From positions 51,170,684 to 51,230,683 of the forward strand of contig NC_087064.1 of assembly GCF_963678635.1 (NCBI RefSeq): DNA of 60,000 nt, in the 5' to 3' direction. A program made the translations under genes and the position numbers. This document shows, piece by piece, positions 1 through 10,662 of this stretch. Under the pieces are notes generated by a model. It was not told the origin of the DNA. It did not search any database and saw only the letters and a list, made by a program, of their open reading frames with translations. Position 1 is the stretch's first letter. Each line of letters begins with the position of its first letter. The DNA is from Symsagittifera roscoffensis (lineage: Eukaryota; Xenacoelomorpha; Acoela; Convolutidae).

Positions 1-94
1 TCTATAGGTTGGATATATTCATGCGGGACAATGAGGGGTTGGGATTCTTCTACATTAAAGGTCTTGGTGAGTGGACAAAATATATACTTTTGGG

Positions 95-845
95 TTATTG
101 GGTCGTATTTCTGAGGATGCCTTGGAAGTTAGTGCCTTTAATACAGTATGTGAAATTTAAGAAAAATGGTGAAGTATACATTGGACTAATTAACTGAAAA
201 CGATGGTGAGGTTGTCGGGAAGGTGTGTGTAAATTAAAATGATTTTGAATAAATTTATAATATGTGTAAGTGTGTGTTTGCTTAGTTCGTAACATGATGT
301 CGAGTGAACAGTGCAAATCTCGTTCTTTTGGAGTAAGGAAGTGAAAAGTTAGTGGAAAAGTTTGAAATTTATCGTGAAATGAATCATAAGTTTGGATGTC
401 GATTAGTGCTTCGGAAATAATATGGTCGTGTTTCTTATCTAGTGATTTTAGTGTAAAGATGTAGGGTGTTTGGATAAAAAAAATTTCTGTTAAATGAGGG
501 TTAGCGAACTTATCATCGTCTAAAGATTGGTCTTGGTTAGGTCTTATGATGTTGTGATCGTAATATTCAAAAGAAAAAACATTTGCTCGGGGTGCAGTGA
601 AAGTTTTTAGTATCTTTTCATATCCTATGTGAGTAAATTGTCTAGGTGTCAATGCTGTGGTGAGTCTAAAAAGGTCTAGTTTACTTCTTTCTGTTTCGTG
701 AACTGTGTTTTTTAATGGTATACAAAGTGGGTTTGAAAAATAACAAAATGATGACCAGTGAAGTGCAGGGATTAGTACATGCTCATCAGAATAGTGGATA
801 TATAGTGATGAGCAATCCACATATATTTTTTGGAATAATTTTTCC
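95..845 (-). pseudogene. Retroelement ORF fragment, gag-like, C-terminal portion
   Basis: An open frame on the minus strand contains the short motif DEHVLIPALHW at about 745-790. A near-identical motif (DEHVLIPTLHW) lies on the plus strand at about 1957-1990, at the end of the neighbouring gag-like ORF. The two fragments therefore belong to the same protein family and lie in opposite orientation. The residues after the motif here have no counterpart on the other fragment, so this piece probably holds the downstream part of the protein. I recognise no domain. The frame stays open to about 1042, but beyond 845 the plus strand carries the more plausible coding sequence. Confidence 0.4.
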
Positions 846-890
846 ACATCTATAAATAAAATACTTTTAGACGCACAAATAAAACTATAA

Positions 891-2020
891 AATACAAAAT
901 TATCAACTACGCCAAACGCATATGACGAATCACACAATAACACAAATGCATTACCTACAGCACCACAACTACCAAGTTTAAATCGTAACCATCCACTATC
1001 ACTAGTACCACGGAACTTCAGAAACTTAGCACTAGTAAACATTGCAAATTCAAGACCAAATCATATACAAAATCCAATTAAACACATTGTCACTCAACAA
1101 CCTCAAACCGACGATACATATGAACAAATAATTGAACAACCACATACCACAAGTTTTCAATCTCAGAACAATCATTTTTTTTTAGCCCACGATGAGCCGA
1201 CAAGTTGGATCCCTTCACCGTTCCATTTCCCACCCAGCCAACCTCCAAAATCTACTTCCGACCATCCCACATTTTGCCTTCCCGCCAACTGAATCACCCC
1301 ATGATAACACATCATCCGGCATGGTTTCTGCCACTAATTCAGATATCACCGTTTTTAATACAATTTCCCAATTTAATAACTCCGACATCGAAACCCCAGA
1401 CGAATTTGCAAACTCCGAACCCAGCCCATCAGTATTGTCCCAACCCCCCCCCCCCCTTTCGACCTATTCACTCCCAGTCCACAAATGATTCCCCCTCATC
1501 CATTTCTCATATTTCCCAAGCAACCCCGACATACTCTCCCTTTACCAATGACCATTCCAACAACGATTCTCCAGAAACCACACAAATTTCACAAGAACTA
1601 GATAATCTGATAACTCTTCAAAAACAAATACAACATCCTCACACTCTAACTATTCACCAATTATCATCAAATATAACATCATCAAACCCCCCAACTCCTA
1701 CACCCTCTTCAGATTATACCCCTTCTTTAGATCAATCCTCAACATCAACCCATTCATCATCCATAACTAATCGTGCATATTGAACGTTCAAAAGAAAATT
1801 CCCTAACCACCCATTTCCCTCCAAAGCCGGAACAGCCCGCGATTATGTAAACCACCTTGAACACATTAATACTCTAGCCTTTCTCCAATTTTCCCTACCC
1901 CTCTTCCCCCAATACACCATTAGCCATTCCAACCCCCACACTGAACAACCTCATTATGTTGATGAGCATGTACTAATCCCTACACTTCACTGGACATCAT
2001 TTTGTTTTATTAGAAAATAA
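891..2020 (+). pseudogene. Pro/Ser/Thr/Asn-rich gag-like ORF, frameshifted
   Basis: Three overlapping frames give one continuous low-complexity protein rich in Pro, Ser, Thr, Asn and Gln. It is open from 891 to the TGA at 1290, continues in the next frame to about 1488, then shifts again at a run of 13 C (1444-1456) and runs to 2018-2020 with one in-frame TGA at 1781. Composition and a C-terminal motif shared with the opposite-strand fragment at 95-845 suggest the N-terminal part of a retroelement structural protein. No zinc knuckle is visible. No start codon can be chosen with confidence. The disordered composition means the gag label is inference. Confidence 0.4.
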
Positions 2021-2061
2021 ATCCAATAAAATTAAACATTGCGTATAATATAGTCAATCTT

Positions 2062-2755
2062 TCTAAGATGTAATATGGCCATCCTAGAAAGGCTAAAAAT
2101 TCATTTTTAAGATTTACAAAACTAAAAATGTTGATTGGTGATATATCTTGAGGTCGATATTTTCGCCGCTTAGATAAATATAGTCTTTTATGCCTTTAAA
2201 ATATTCGCTGTAATCTTGTGTGTAAATTTCTGAAAAACCTGCTGTTTCTGCAAGTTTTCGTAAATTTTGGTCTTTTGATTGTCGTTGTATAGTGCCCATT
2301 TTTTAAAGTAGTTCTTGAAATTGTTGTGCACGTATGTGGTGTTTTATGTCGGATTTAGAATAAATGCCTATCGATTGTAACTCGATATTCGGGTTTCGGG
2401 CTAAAGCTCTAATGCTTTCGGTTGAAAACTTTTTTATTGTTGGCATTAATGTTGGATATGGTGTAAGTAGATAGTATTATCTTCATCGGGATTTAATTGT
2501 ATAACATTGTGGCTATTTTCTGATCCACATCTGTATCCGAAAAAAAGTTCTGCGGGAGAGTGTATCAACAAAATGTACTTTATTTTTTGTAGAATATTTG
2601 GATTCTTTTATAGCATCTTTTGTCTTCAAAAACAAATAAAGGTGATACTTTTTTGGTACAAGTGTAATATAATAATATATTTCATTCATAGTCAATATAA
2701 ATTGATCTGTTTCCTGACAATAAATGTCCTGCAAGAAGGATTTTAAGTACTGCTA
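2062..2755 (-). pseudogene. Env-like ORF, C-terminal part, second piece
   Basis: On the minus strand from about 2752 the env reading frame resumes after the RNase H insert. The stretch 2755-2507 repeats, with divergence, the env segment at 3330-3070. It then continues into sequence not present in the first piece, ending with an ORF at 2299-2114. The right arm switches to family-2 DNA before reaching this part, so this is the only copy of the env C-terminus in the window. No clear transmembrane helix is visible. Confidence 0.5.
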
Positions 2756-3062
2756 GTACAAGTGATTGAACTCGTAGACAGCGTGTCCCAAATCTCGTCA
2801 AGGGAAATGCTTCGTAAGTCTTTTTGTCCAAAAACGAAAATCCTTCCGTGATTTCTGCCTTATTGGCTTGCTTCTGCTCCAATCTATCATACAAATAAGT
2901 TTACCTATTGAGGCTGTCAGCATTTTGGTGCTTGTCACGCTCGACTATTATATGGTAGCCATCCTACCTGGCTATACAACGACCCATATAACTCTGGTTC
3001 ATCGAGTACGTCTTCAACCAGGATAGCGCTCTGTTATCCTCAGGCAATTTAGATAGTATTTA
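2756..3062 (-). mobile_element. Family-2 RNase H-tail fragment inserted in env
   Basis: About 300 bp on the minus strand match the family-2 segments at 15,516-15,790 and 24,165-24,430. They encode the end of a Gypsy-type RNase H (motif HQNADSLNR) followed by the beginning of a linker. A TAA (plus-strand tta at 2901-2903) follows that motif, as in the other copies. The fragment is fused to env sequence on both sides, and the env piece upstream is partly repeated downstream. Confidence 0.7.
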
Positions 3063-4763
3063 TCTTGATCGGAATTTAATTGTACAACATTGTGGCTGTT
3101 TTCTGATCCACATGGTACTGCTGTATCCCAAAAATATGATCGTCTTGAGAGTGTATCAACATAAGATACTTTTTTTTTGTAGAATTTTTGGATTCATATG
3201 TAACATCGTTTATCTTCAAAAACGTAAAAAGGTGATACTTTTTTGGTACAAGTGTAATACCATAAGATGTTTTCTTCATAATCAATGAAATTTGATCTAA
3301 TTCCGGATAATAAATATCCTGCATATGGTATTTTTAGAACTGCTAGTGCTAGTGACTGTAGAATATGTGTTCTTTCAAGTTCACATAATTGGTGTAGTGT
3401 TTCTAGTTCTGAAAGGGACATTTCTTGAAAAATTCTGCTTATTGTGTAGTCTAGTTTCATATATAAATCTATATCCTAATGAATTGCCCCAAAATATGTG
3501 CCATCCATAAGTGCTAGTTCTTGTAATCGTGTGCGTTCTGTGTCTTGTGGTTTTAATTTTCCACCGATTCGTTCTGTGCTTTTTTGAAATTTTACTGAAA
3601 CGTAGGAATTTTCGTCGGTAATTGAGTGCGATGTGGCCATCGGGCTTACGATTAAATGTCCTGTATTCAGTTCAAAACCATTTTCGTATTCGGCAAGAAT
3701 TTCTGAATACTGTGTTTTATAAATTGGCTTGTTGTATTTACAGGCAAGTTCCGTTTCCGGGTATAATTGAAATCGTTTAATTTATTTTCTATAATGTGGA
3801 TGTTTCTACATTTATAGTTCATAGATATAATTTGATCCGGATTTATTTCTTTATATGGAAATGATTCAATAAAATATTTAGGGTGAAATTTGATCATTCT
3901 AGCGTGTACTTTCGCTACTTAAAAAACTGTGCAGGTTTCTTTTGGAAACCATACAATGGTTTTTTGTGTTCGTGTTGTAGGATCGCAATATCCTCGGTCA
4001 TTTTTGCAAGGGAGTCTAAAACCTTGGTAAAAAAATTGTATCGCCTTTTAAGTCGCCTGTATGTTGTATTTTCTAGTTGTATTTTCCAATCAAAAAACAT
4101 TATTTCTTGATATCCTTTATTTTTTGTGTCTGCTTTGCATTTTCAGGGATTATTTATTCCTATGTGTGGTATCCAATGTTTATCATGAAGATCGTATATT
4201 GATCTTTCGTGTACTCCATTGAAGGGGAATTTCGTATCTAGTCTTATGTGGCCTTGGTGTTTTTCAAGTTCTGCTTGATGTGCTACATCTGGAAAAACTT
4301 GGAAATTTACAAGTTTTCTGTTCGTTCCTTCGTTTGATGTTAAGTTGAGTCGTTTTAATTCGTTTTTACAGTCTTGAGTGATGAGATGTAGTAATCTTTC
4401 AATATTACTTTGAAAGAAAGATTCGTGATCCAATCTATTTTTATTTCCGTTTCAAACTTGTGAACAATGTGCTTTCTTTTCGGAAAACGTTGCTGTAAAT
4501 TTGTATGCTGTTAGTGTTGTCGCTCGGGCTTTTGAGTATAATGTAGCTATTGTATTTGTTGTCTCTATAGCTTGTGGCTTGGATTCACATTGTGTGACTT
4601 GATTGATAGCATATTTGTGTAGTATTTTTTGTTCGTTTACTTCACAATCGTAGTGTGTTACTAATAAATCTAGGGGTCCTGTGCCAGGAGAAGGATTTTG
4701 ATTTGGTTCGGAAAAAATGAGAAAAAGGAGGTGGTGAAATGTGAATATCTTTAGATTATACAT
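3063..4763 (-). pseudogene. Env-like glycoprotein ORF, left arm, disrupted
   Basis: The ORF starts with a Met at 4763 followed by a hydrophobic, Phe/Leu-rich stretch of about 15 residues that fits a signal peptide. It continues through Cys-containing segments to about 3065. The position after RNase H, the leader and the overall length (over 500 codons) point to an envelope-type membrane glycoprotein. I cannot assign it to a viral fusion-protein family from sequence alone. A TGA at about 4450 and several frame changes (ORFs at 4433-4143, 4100-3915, 3897-3667, 3460-3194) make it non-functional. The right arm has TCA at the first stop but its own stop elsewhere, so the arms decayed independently. 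Confidence 0.55.
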
Positions 4764-4769
4764 GTGTAT

Positions 4770-5186
4770 GACAATCCTGAGTATGAATTATAAAAGGTTA
4801 TGTATCCGATTGTCTTTTATGTATATCTATCGTATATATATTATTTCTGTTGTTATAAATGGGGGAGGTAAAGAATGAACTGTGAACTTTGGTGGTTCTA
4901 ATGGAAATGGATGTTGAACAATGTTGTTTAGTCTTACTGTAAGTTCGAATTTTAGCGTGAGATTGTTTTCTTGTAGTATTTGGATGTTATGTTCTTGTAT
5001 ATCTTTGTGAATATCGTGTCGATATTGTAATCTGTTTAATGCCCAGTTGTGTAGTCTATTACTTTGTTGATGTTTACCAAATAATTGTGGCGGTGCTACG
5101 AATGTACAGGGAAGGGAAGGGAAAGTGAGGGAAGGGAAAGTGTTTCGGGTAATGAAGATAGTGTTGTATCGAATGAAACGTCATAG
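4770..5186 (-). pseudogene. Post-RNase H segment, left arm
   Basis: This stretch lies between the RNase H end and the env leader, where an integrase would normally be. The right-arm counterpart (13,319-13,730) keeps an ORF of 70 codons. No HHCC finger or DDE core is recognisable in any frame. A purine-rich run with repeated aagggaaagtgaggg-like sequence occurs at about 5107-5142. Function unknown. Confidence 0.35.
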
Positions 5187-6464
5187 TTAAAGTGGTGTAT
5201 TTCTACTAAGGGAATCAGGTAGTGCAAGGTTTTTTGCTGCTGTCCATACTAAGTGTAAGTTTGGAAATTTCATTAGGATTCGTTGAAATCTATAAACTCT
5301 ATAGTTTGGATTTGATTTTTGTGTAAATGATAAGTTTTGGTCTGTAAACAAAATTGTTGGAATTTTGGATCCAAGTATAAAAAATTCATATTCTGTTAAG
5401 GTATGTATGATAGCTGTGCACTCTCTCATAAGGGTAGAGAGTCGTAATTCAGCTTGTGTAAATTGGCGAGAGTTTGCTGATATAAGATTCATCTTATTTG
5501 TTCGACTGTGGGATTGTAATCATGCTGCTCCGATGCCAAAAATTGAAGCATCGCATATTGCAAAAAATGGTTAATTTGGATCTATGATTGTATTTGAAGT
5601 CTGTTCAGTGAGAAGTTTTTTGATTTCTTCAAATCGTGTTTGATGTTCAGTTGTCCATTGAAAGTTATTTTGTATAGTGTTATTTCAAAGTTATATACGT
5701 ATTTACTTAAGAAATTTAACATTCCAAGAAATTCTTGTATTTTCTTTTTATTTGTTGGTAGTTGAAGTTTTTGAATTGCATCAATTCGTGATTTCAGTGG
5801 GGTTATAGTGTCTTTATCTATGATGTGTCCAAAAAATTTTACGCGTTTTAAGAAAAAATGTGATTCATCTGGGGCTGCTTTCATGTTTTCGTTCTGTAAA
5901 ATTTGATGAATTTTTTCTAGAACTGTGAACATTTCATCTTTTGTTTGTGATTGCATGAAAACGTCGTCTAAATACGTGATTGCATTTTTACTAAGTATGA
6001 GTAGTCTAAAAATTTTACTTGTGAAGGCTGAGAAAGCTGCCGGTCCTATTGATATACCATAAAATAATCTTTCAAATTCCTATTGTTGATTTCCAACAAC
6101 GAATTGTGCTAGTTGTCGTGATTGTTCATCTAGTGGCGTTTGGTTATATGCACTACTCATGTATGCGCTTGTGAAATATTTACCGTTTATTTTTGTTAAA
6201 ATTACTTGAATTGGTTCTATTACATTTGGATTCATCAATTAGTGAATTGAGGTATTTAGCTTCTAGAACTATTTTTAATAATTTTCCTTTGGCCAGGATA
6301 ATAACAGGGTTAATAAAGGTGTTTCCTTTTGGTTGTTCTTCTTTATTTACTGGAGATATTATTTCGTATTGTTCTAGAATGTCAAGTAATCTATTAACTT
6401 TGTCATGGAAACGAATTGGTAATTTACTTGCTCTTTGTTTTTTGAAAACTGCGTCAGGTTTCAA
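5187..6464 (-). pseudogene. Reverse transcriptase and RNase H, Ty3/Gypsy-like, left arm
   Basis: RT converts element RNA to DNA and RNase H degrades the RNA strand. On the minus strand the fingers/palm begin near 6464. The catalytic YLDD motif lies at 5963-5974, and the thumb/connection follows in the ORF 5956-5582, including a FFGHII motif typical of Gypsy RT. RNase H begins near 5570 with CDAS (Asp codon at 5550-5552). It continues with RECTAI and FTDQN and ends in an LSRN-type terminus near 5195. An in-frame stop sits about 40 codons before YLDD, and frame changes occur near 6180 and 5600, so the gene is dead although the catalytic motifs survive. The right arm lacks the RT core entirely. 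Confidence 0.8.
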
Positions 6465-6499
6465 GGGTAAATGTATTGGTGAATGTATTTTTCCAACGT

Positions 6500-7120
6500 T
6501 TAATTTAGATGTTGCATAAACTTTTGGATATTTAAAAGTAAATCGGCTAACTTTTCAAATTCATTCTGTGTTAATTGGGAGTGTTGAAAATTAAACATTG
6601 TCAAGAGTTTTTGTTGTTGTTCTGTATAGTGTGATATTTTGAATGTTGATTTAAAATAAGGTGTTTTTGTGAAATAGTCTGTGTTCCTTTTGTCATTACT
6701 TATTATATTTTTTATTGTTAGTTCTTCATCGAGGATTATTGACTGACATATATCTAGTAGTTGTAATATATTATTCACTCTGTATGCTACTTCTTTTGTG
6801 GGAGAAGTTGTTGCATTAGTTTCGCAATATCTCAAGAGTCCTAAGGGTAAGGTGATTTTGTATGGTGAATTGTTATACACTTGTAAAGAAATAATATCGG
6901 AGTTTGAGTTTTTCATGTATTTTATGGATGATATGGTTACTCGAAAAAATTTGTGAATTGGTCTAAATTCAAAGTCTGACATATAGAGATGTTGTCGATT
7001 TTGATTTTTGTCGTACTGGTGAACTTGTTTTATCGGATATTCATAAATTGAACCTGATAGTGGTTTGAGATGTATTCTTTCTTTATTATAGATGGGATAA
7101 AATTTTGAAAAGAATGGTGG
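6500..7120 (-). pseudogene. Pol linker between protease and RT, left arm
   Basis: The 160-codon ORF at 6982-6500 (minus) sits between the protease and RT regions and matches the right-arm ORF at 12,300-12,527. It has no recognised catalytic motif, and such linkers are common in Gypsy-like pol polyproteins. Sequence between 6983 and 7120 continues the linker with interruptions. Confidence 0.55.
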
Positions 7121-7723
7121 TTAATTGTTCAAACTTTGAAAGAATGTTAAAGCGGTGTTCTGCATTTTTGTATATTTATCTTTTATTTTAATTTTACTAT
7201 GTAATATATTAATTAAAGGTATATACTTTGTGATGAATGAAATGTTAATAAAATTGTGTTTTATATCTGTGATATAGAATATTCGTTTAAATGGTTTATT
7301 GAGAATTTTTTTTTGTTCCATTGTTTTAGTGGGAACAAGGAAAAGTTGAATTTTTCCATAATCTGTGATATAGAATATTCGTTTAAATGGTTTATTGAGA
7401 ATTTTTTTTTGTTCCATTGTTTTAGTGGGAACAAGGAAAAGTTGAATTTTTCCATAATTTGTTAGGGTTGAGCCTTGTGCTGTTGCTAGTCTACTTGTTG
7501 TTTTTATGGGTGTTAGGCTTGGGTGTAGGATTTTGATTTCATCCCAAGTTGGAATTTTTATGATATTTGATTCTGCTCCAGAGTCAATTAAAAAATCCAT
7601 TTCAAGGTCTGGTGGTTGAAAATCCTTACTTTTTGGATTTTCTACGAGAAAGGGAATTGTCCAAATTTTTTCATTTGGTGGTTTTTTGGTATATTTTGGT
7701 AAATGTGATTTGTACCAGAACAT
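7121..7723 (-). pseudogene. Retroelement aspartic protease, left arm, internal duplication
   Basis: A retropepsin-type protease would cleave the gag-pol polyprotein. The active-site motif LIDSGAES is present, with the Asp codon at 7583-7585 on the minus strand. The ORF is 200 codons, open from 7723 to 7121. It contains an exact-looking 96-bp (32-codon) tandem duplication, with units beginning at about 7265 and 7361, that keeps the frame. The right-arm copy (11,660-12,166) is 168 codons and has one unit, so the duplication arose after the arms separated. Confidence 0.75.
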
Positions 7724-7769
7724 GGTGTTTGTTTTTTTTCAGGTTGTCGTGATGTTGTTACCTCATTTA

Positions 7770-8360
7770 CTATTTTTCTATTGGTATGTTTTTACTTTTA
7801 GGTCTAGTATGATAATCTAAGAGTAATTCCGATTGATTTTCGTAACTTTGTGAATGAAAAGGTTGTTCGTATGTAACGGGTTCATAATCATTTTCAACTT
7901 CTATCATGTTGACTAAAAGTGTGTTTTCTATATCACTGTCACTGTCTGTGGCTTCACAGTTTATGTGATTTAATTGTAACTCAGTAGTCTCTATGTTATC
8001 AAAACCAGGGGGGTCTGAATTTGTTTCATCGGTTGTTTGTGCTTGATTAGTTTGTCTCTGATGTTTTGGTGTATTACTTCTATATTTGTTTAGAGAATCT
8101 GGATAACGTGTGTTATTTCTATGAGGTGATTGAGAGTAGTTTCTTTGTCTATTGTAATAGGTTGAATTCCTATTTTGTGAATTATCTCAAGATCTATTTT
8201 AATAATTGTTATAATTTGATCTTTGGTGATTTGATCTACTGTTTGAGTAATTTCGTGATCGATTATTATATTGCTGATTTCGATTATTTGAGTAACTTCT
8301 GTTCCTATTGTTGGAATAATTTCTGTGTCTATGGTATGATGAGTTTCTTGATCTATCAAT
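7770..8360 (-). pseudogene. Basic Arg/Asn/Tyr/Ser-rich gag tail, left arm
   Basis: In the correct frame, ending at the TAG at 7770-7772, this encodes repeated short Asn-Arg-Tyr-Ser motifs and then an acidic segment before the protease. That composition suits nucleic-acid binding downstream of a zinc knuckle. A TGA (minus; plus tca 8187-8189) interrupts it and is also present in the right arm. The Ile-rich 104-codon ORF on the same strand at 8404-8090 is the shifted frame of the same repeats. Confidence 0.55.
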
Positions 8361-8719
8361 TCAATAGTGTTTATTCCTAGGGTGTGAATGGGAACTGGTA
8401 TCAAACGAGTAATTCTGTCTGTTAGATTTTGATCGGGAATAATTATTTCGGTAATGGTTATTTGTACTGTGTGATCGACTTTATCAATTTTGTGAGGGAT
8501 TTAGCGAATTTTTTTATCTGGTGATCTATCTCTGTAGTTAGAATTATAAGGTGATTGATCTCGTGAATGATTTGAGCTATTTGGTATTGGTTTTCCAGAG
8601 CTATTGTAACTATGAATGTTTTTGTTCGGTAGATTTTGGTCTTTTTTCATGTATTGATAGAAAGATTTACTTAATTCTTCGTACTTTTGTGGTTTGTTTT
8701 GATTGTCTTGCTGTTTTTG

Positions 8720-9338
8720 TCAGCATTCAGCAATACTGTGTCCGTATCTTCGGCAATAGTTACACCATTTTTTAAATGATGATTTACCTTTAAAATTTTG
8801 GTTTTTCTCATATATATTTAGGGTTTTCGTTGATTTTTTGGATAAATCTGTGTCTGACTTATGTATATTATTTATTTGTGTTGCTGTTGTTTGAATATTA
8901 TTATCGTACTGTAATTTGAAATTTTCTGTTTCTTCTAGTTTCATAGTGAGATCTGCTTGTTCTAGTTTATCTACTAGTTTTCTAAAATCTAATTCTGGTT
9001 CTCGAATTGAGAAAAAATGCGATGCTCTCTTTTTAATTGCAATTTTTCGAGAGGTTAGAGTCATCATTAAAATTTCTGTCCTTTTTTTGTTTTTATTATC
9101 ATTAATATTTTGTGAATATGCTTTTTGGACTAGAGTTTCGATACTTACTGCTAGTTGTTTGACCGTTTAATTTGGTAGTCTACGAATTTCATTGCATAAA
9201 ACACTTTGATGTTGTTTGTTTCTTTCTGAATCAAACATTTTTGAAAACTTTTTTGTGAATCTTTTCCAATTTGATTTTATTTCTATAGGTAAAACTGAAA
9301 ACCATTTTTGAGCTGCGCCATCAAGTGTGGTTTGATTT
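8720..9338 (-). pseudogene. Gag with CCHC zinc knuckle, left arm, 5'-truncated
   Basis: The minus strand from the palindrome loop encodes a gag-type alpha-helical segment (motif LDGAAQKWF). A lysine-rich stretch follows, and then a CCHC knuckle C-x2-C-x4-H-x4-C at 8723-8764. A TGA (plus 8720-8722) follows the last Cys directly, and the same frame then continues for many codons. The 5' part of gag is missing because the copy ends at the palindrome centre. The right arm has lost the knuckle. Confidence 0.7.
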
Positions 9339-9674
9339 AACGCTGTACGTCTATGTATCCAATTTTGGTGAAGTGGCGTATTTATGGAATAGGTCCTATG
9401 ACGACGTTAATTCAAACCACACTTGATGGCGCAGCTCAAAAATGGTTTTCAGTTTTACCTATAGAAATAAAATCAGATTGGAAAAGATTCACAAAAAAAA
9501 ATTTTCAAAAATGTTTGATTCAAGAACAAACAAACAACATCAATGAAATTCGTAGACTACCAAATAAAACGATCAAACAACTTGCAGTAAGTATCGAAAC
9601 GCTAGTCCAAAAAGCATATTCACAAAATACTCATGATTATAAAAACAAAAAAAGGACAGAAATTTTAATGATGA
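9190..9674. repeat. Contig-end duplicate, left of gap
   Basis: This 485-bp segment recurs at 9875-10,361 in the same orientation. The visible difference is a 2-bp insertion (gt) in the second copy. Both include the palindrome centre. The simplest reading is that two contigs ending in the same sequence were scaffolded with a gap between them. Confidence 0.85.
9336..9411. repeat. Palindrome centre (spacer)
   Basis: Left-arm sequence ending ...gtggtttga at 9335 pairs with tcaaaccac... starting at 9412. The roughly 76-bp spacer is asymmetric. It is duplicated at about 10,023-10,098 because of the contig overlap. Both gag copies are truncated here. Confidence 0.7.
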
Positions 9675-9874
9675 NNNNNNNNNNNNNNNNNNNNNNNNNN
9701 NNNNNNNNNNNNNNNNNNNNNNNNNNNNNNNNNNNNNNNNNNNNNNNNNNNNNNNNNNNNNNNNNNNNNNNNNNNNNNNNNNNNNNNNNNNNNNNNNNNN
9801 NNNNNNNNNNNNNNNNNNNNNNNNNNNNNNNNNNNNNNNNNNNNNNNNNNNNNNNNNNNNNNNNNNNNNNNNNN
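9675..9874. other. Assembly gap, 200 N
   Basis: Exactly 200 consecutive N, a fixed-looking length. The sequence on either side is the same 485 bp, so the gap probably has no real content. Confidence 0.98.
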
Positions 9875-10361
9875 CATTGCATAAAACACTTTGATGTTGT
9901 TTGTGTTTCTTTCTGAATCAAACATTTTTGAAAACTTTTTTGTGAATCTTTTCCAATTTGATTTTATTTCTATAGGTAAAACTGAAAACCATTTTTGAGC
10001 TGCGCCATCAAGTGTGGTTTGATTTAACGCTGTACGTCTATGTATCCAATTTTGGTGAAGTGGCGTATTTATGGAATAGGTCCTATGACGACGTTAATTC
10101 AAACCACACTTGATGGCGCAGCTCAAAAATGGTTTTCAGTTTTACCTATAGAAATAAAATCAGATTGGAAAAGATTCACAAAAAAAAATTTTCAAAAATG
10201 TTTGATTCAAGAACAAACAAACAACATCAATGAAATTCGTAGACTACCAAATAAAACGATCAAACAACTTGCAGTAAGTATCGAAACGCTAGTCCAAAAA
10301 GCATATTCACAAAATACTCATGATTATAAAAACAAAAAAAGGACAGAAATTTTAATGATGA
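9875..10361. repeat. Contig-end duplicate, right of gap
   Basis: Direct repeat of 9190-9674, including the palindrome spacer and the first part of the right-arm gag. Confidence 0.85.
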
Positions 10362-10640
10362 CTCTAACACCTCAAAAAATTGCAATTAAAAAGAGAGCAT
10401 CGCATAATTTCTCAATTTGAGAACCAGAATTAGATTTTAGAAAACTAGTAGATAAACTAGAACAAGCAGAAATCACTATGAAACTAGAAGAAACAGAAAA
10501 TCTCAAACTACAGTACGTTAAAAAATTCAAACAACAACAACACAAATAAATAATTTACATAAGTCAGACACAGATTTATCCGCAAAATCACCATAATCCT
10601 AAATATATATGAGAAAACCCAAATTTTAAAGGTAAATCAT
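10040..10640 (+). pseudogene. Gag fragment, right arm
   Basis: The ORF runs from 10,040 to a TGA at 10,418-10,420 (126 codons) and matches left-arm gag from the LDGAAQKWF motif onward. The first 20 or so codons read through the palindrome spacer and are probably not original gag. Downstream sequence to about 10,640 continues gag out of frame. The zinc knuckle expected near 10,650 is lost through a deletion of about 50 bases. Confidence 0.6.
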
Positions 10641-10662
10641 CATTTAAAAAATAGTGTAACTT

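Larger units (their letters stand above)
2062..9338 (-). mobile_element. Family-1 env-bearing retroelement, left palindrome arm
   Basis: Reading the minus strand from 9338 down, the order is gag with CCHC knuckle, basic tail, aspartic protease, linker, RT, RNase H, a short post-RNase H segment, and an env-like ORF. The right arm (10,099-15,515) carries the same order on the plus strand. The RT/RNase H resembles Ty3/Gypsy elements. No integrase is found between RNase H (ending near 5190) and the env leader (4763). Stops and frameshifts break nearly every ORF. LTRs and a primer binding site were not identified. Confidence 0.8.

Noticed and set aside
8090-8404. Ile/Thr-rich 104-codon ORF (minus), with its mirror at 11,002-11,316 and part of 10,663-11,292
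   Set aside because: Shifted-frame reading of Asn-Arg-Tyr-Ser repeats. The frame that ends at 7770 / 11,612 gives a sensible basic gag tail.
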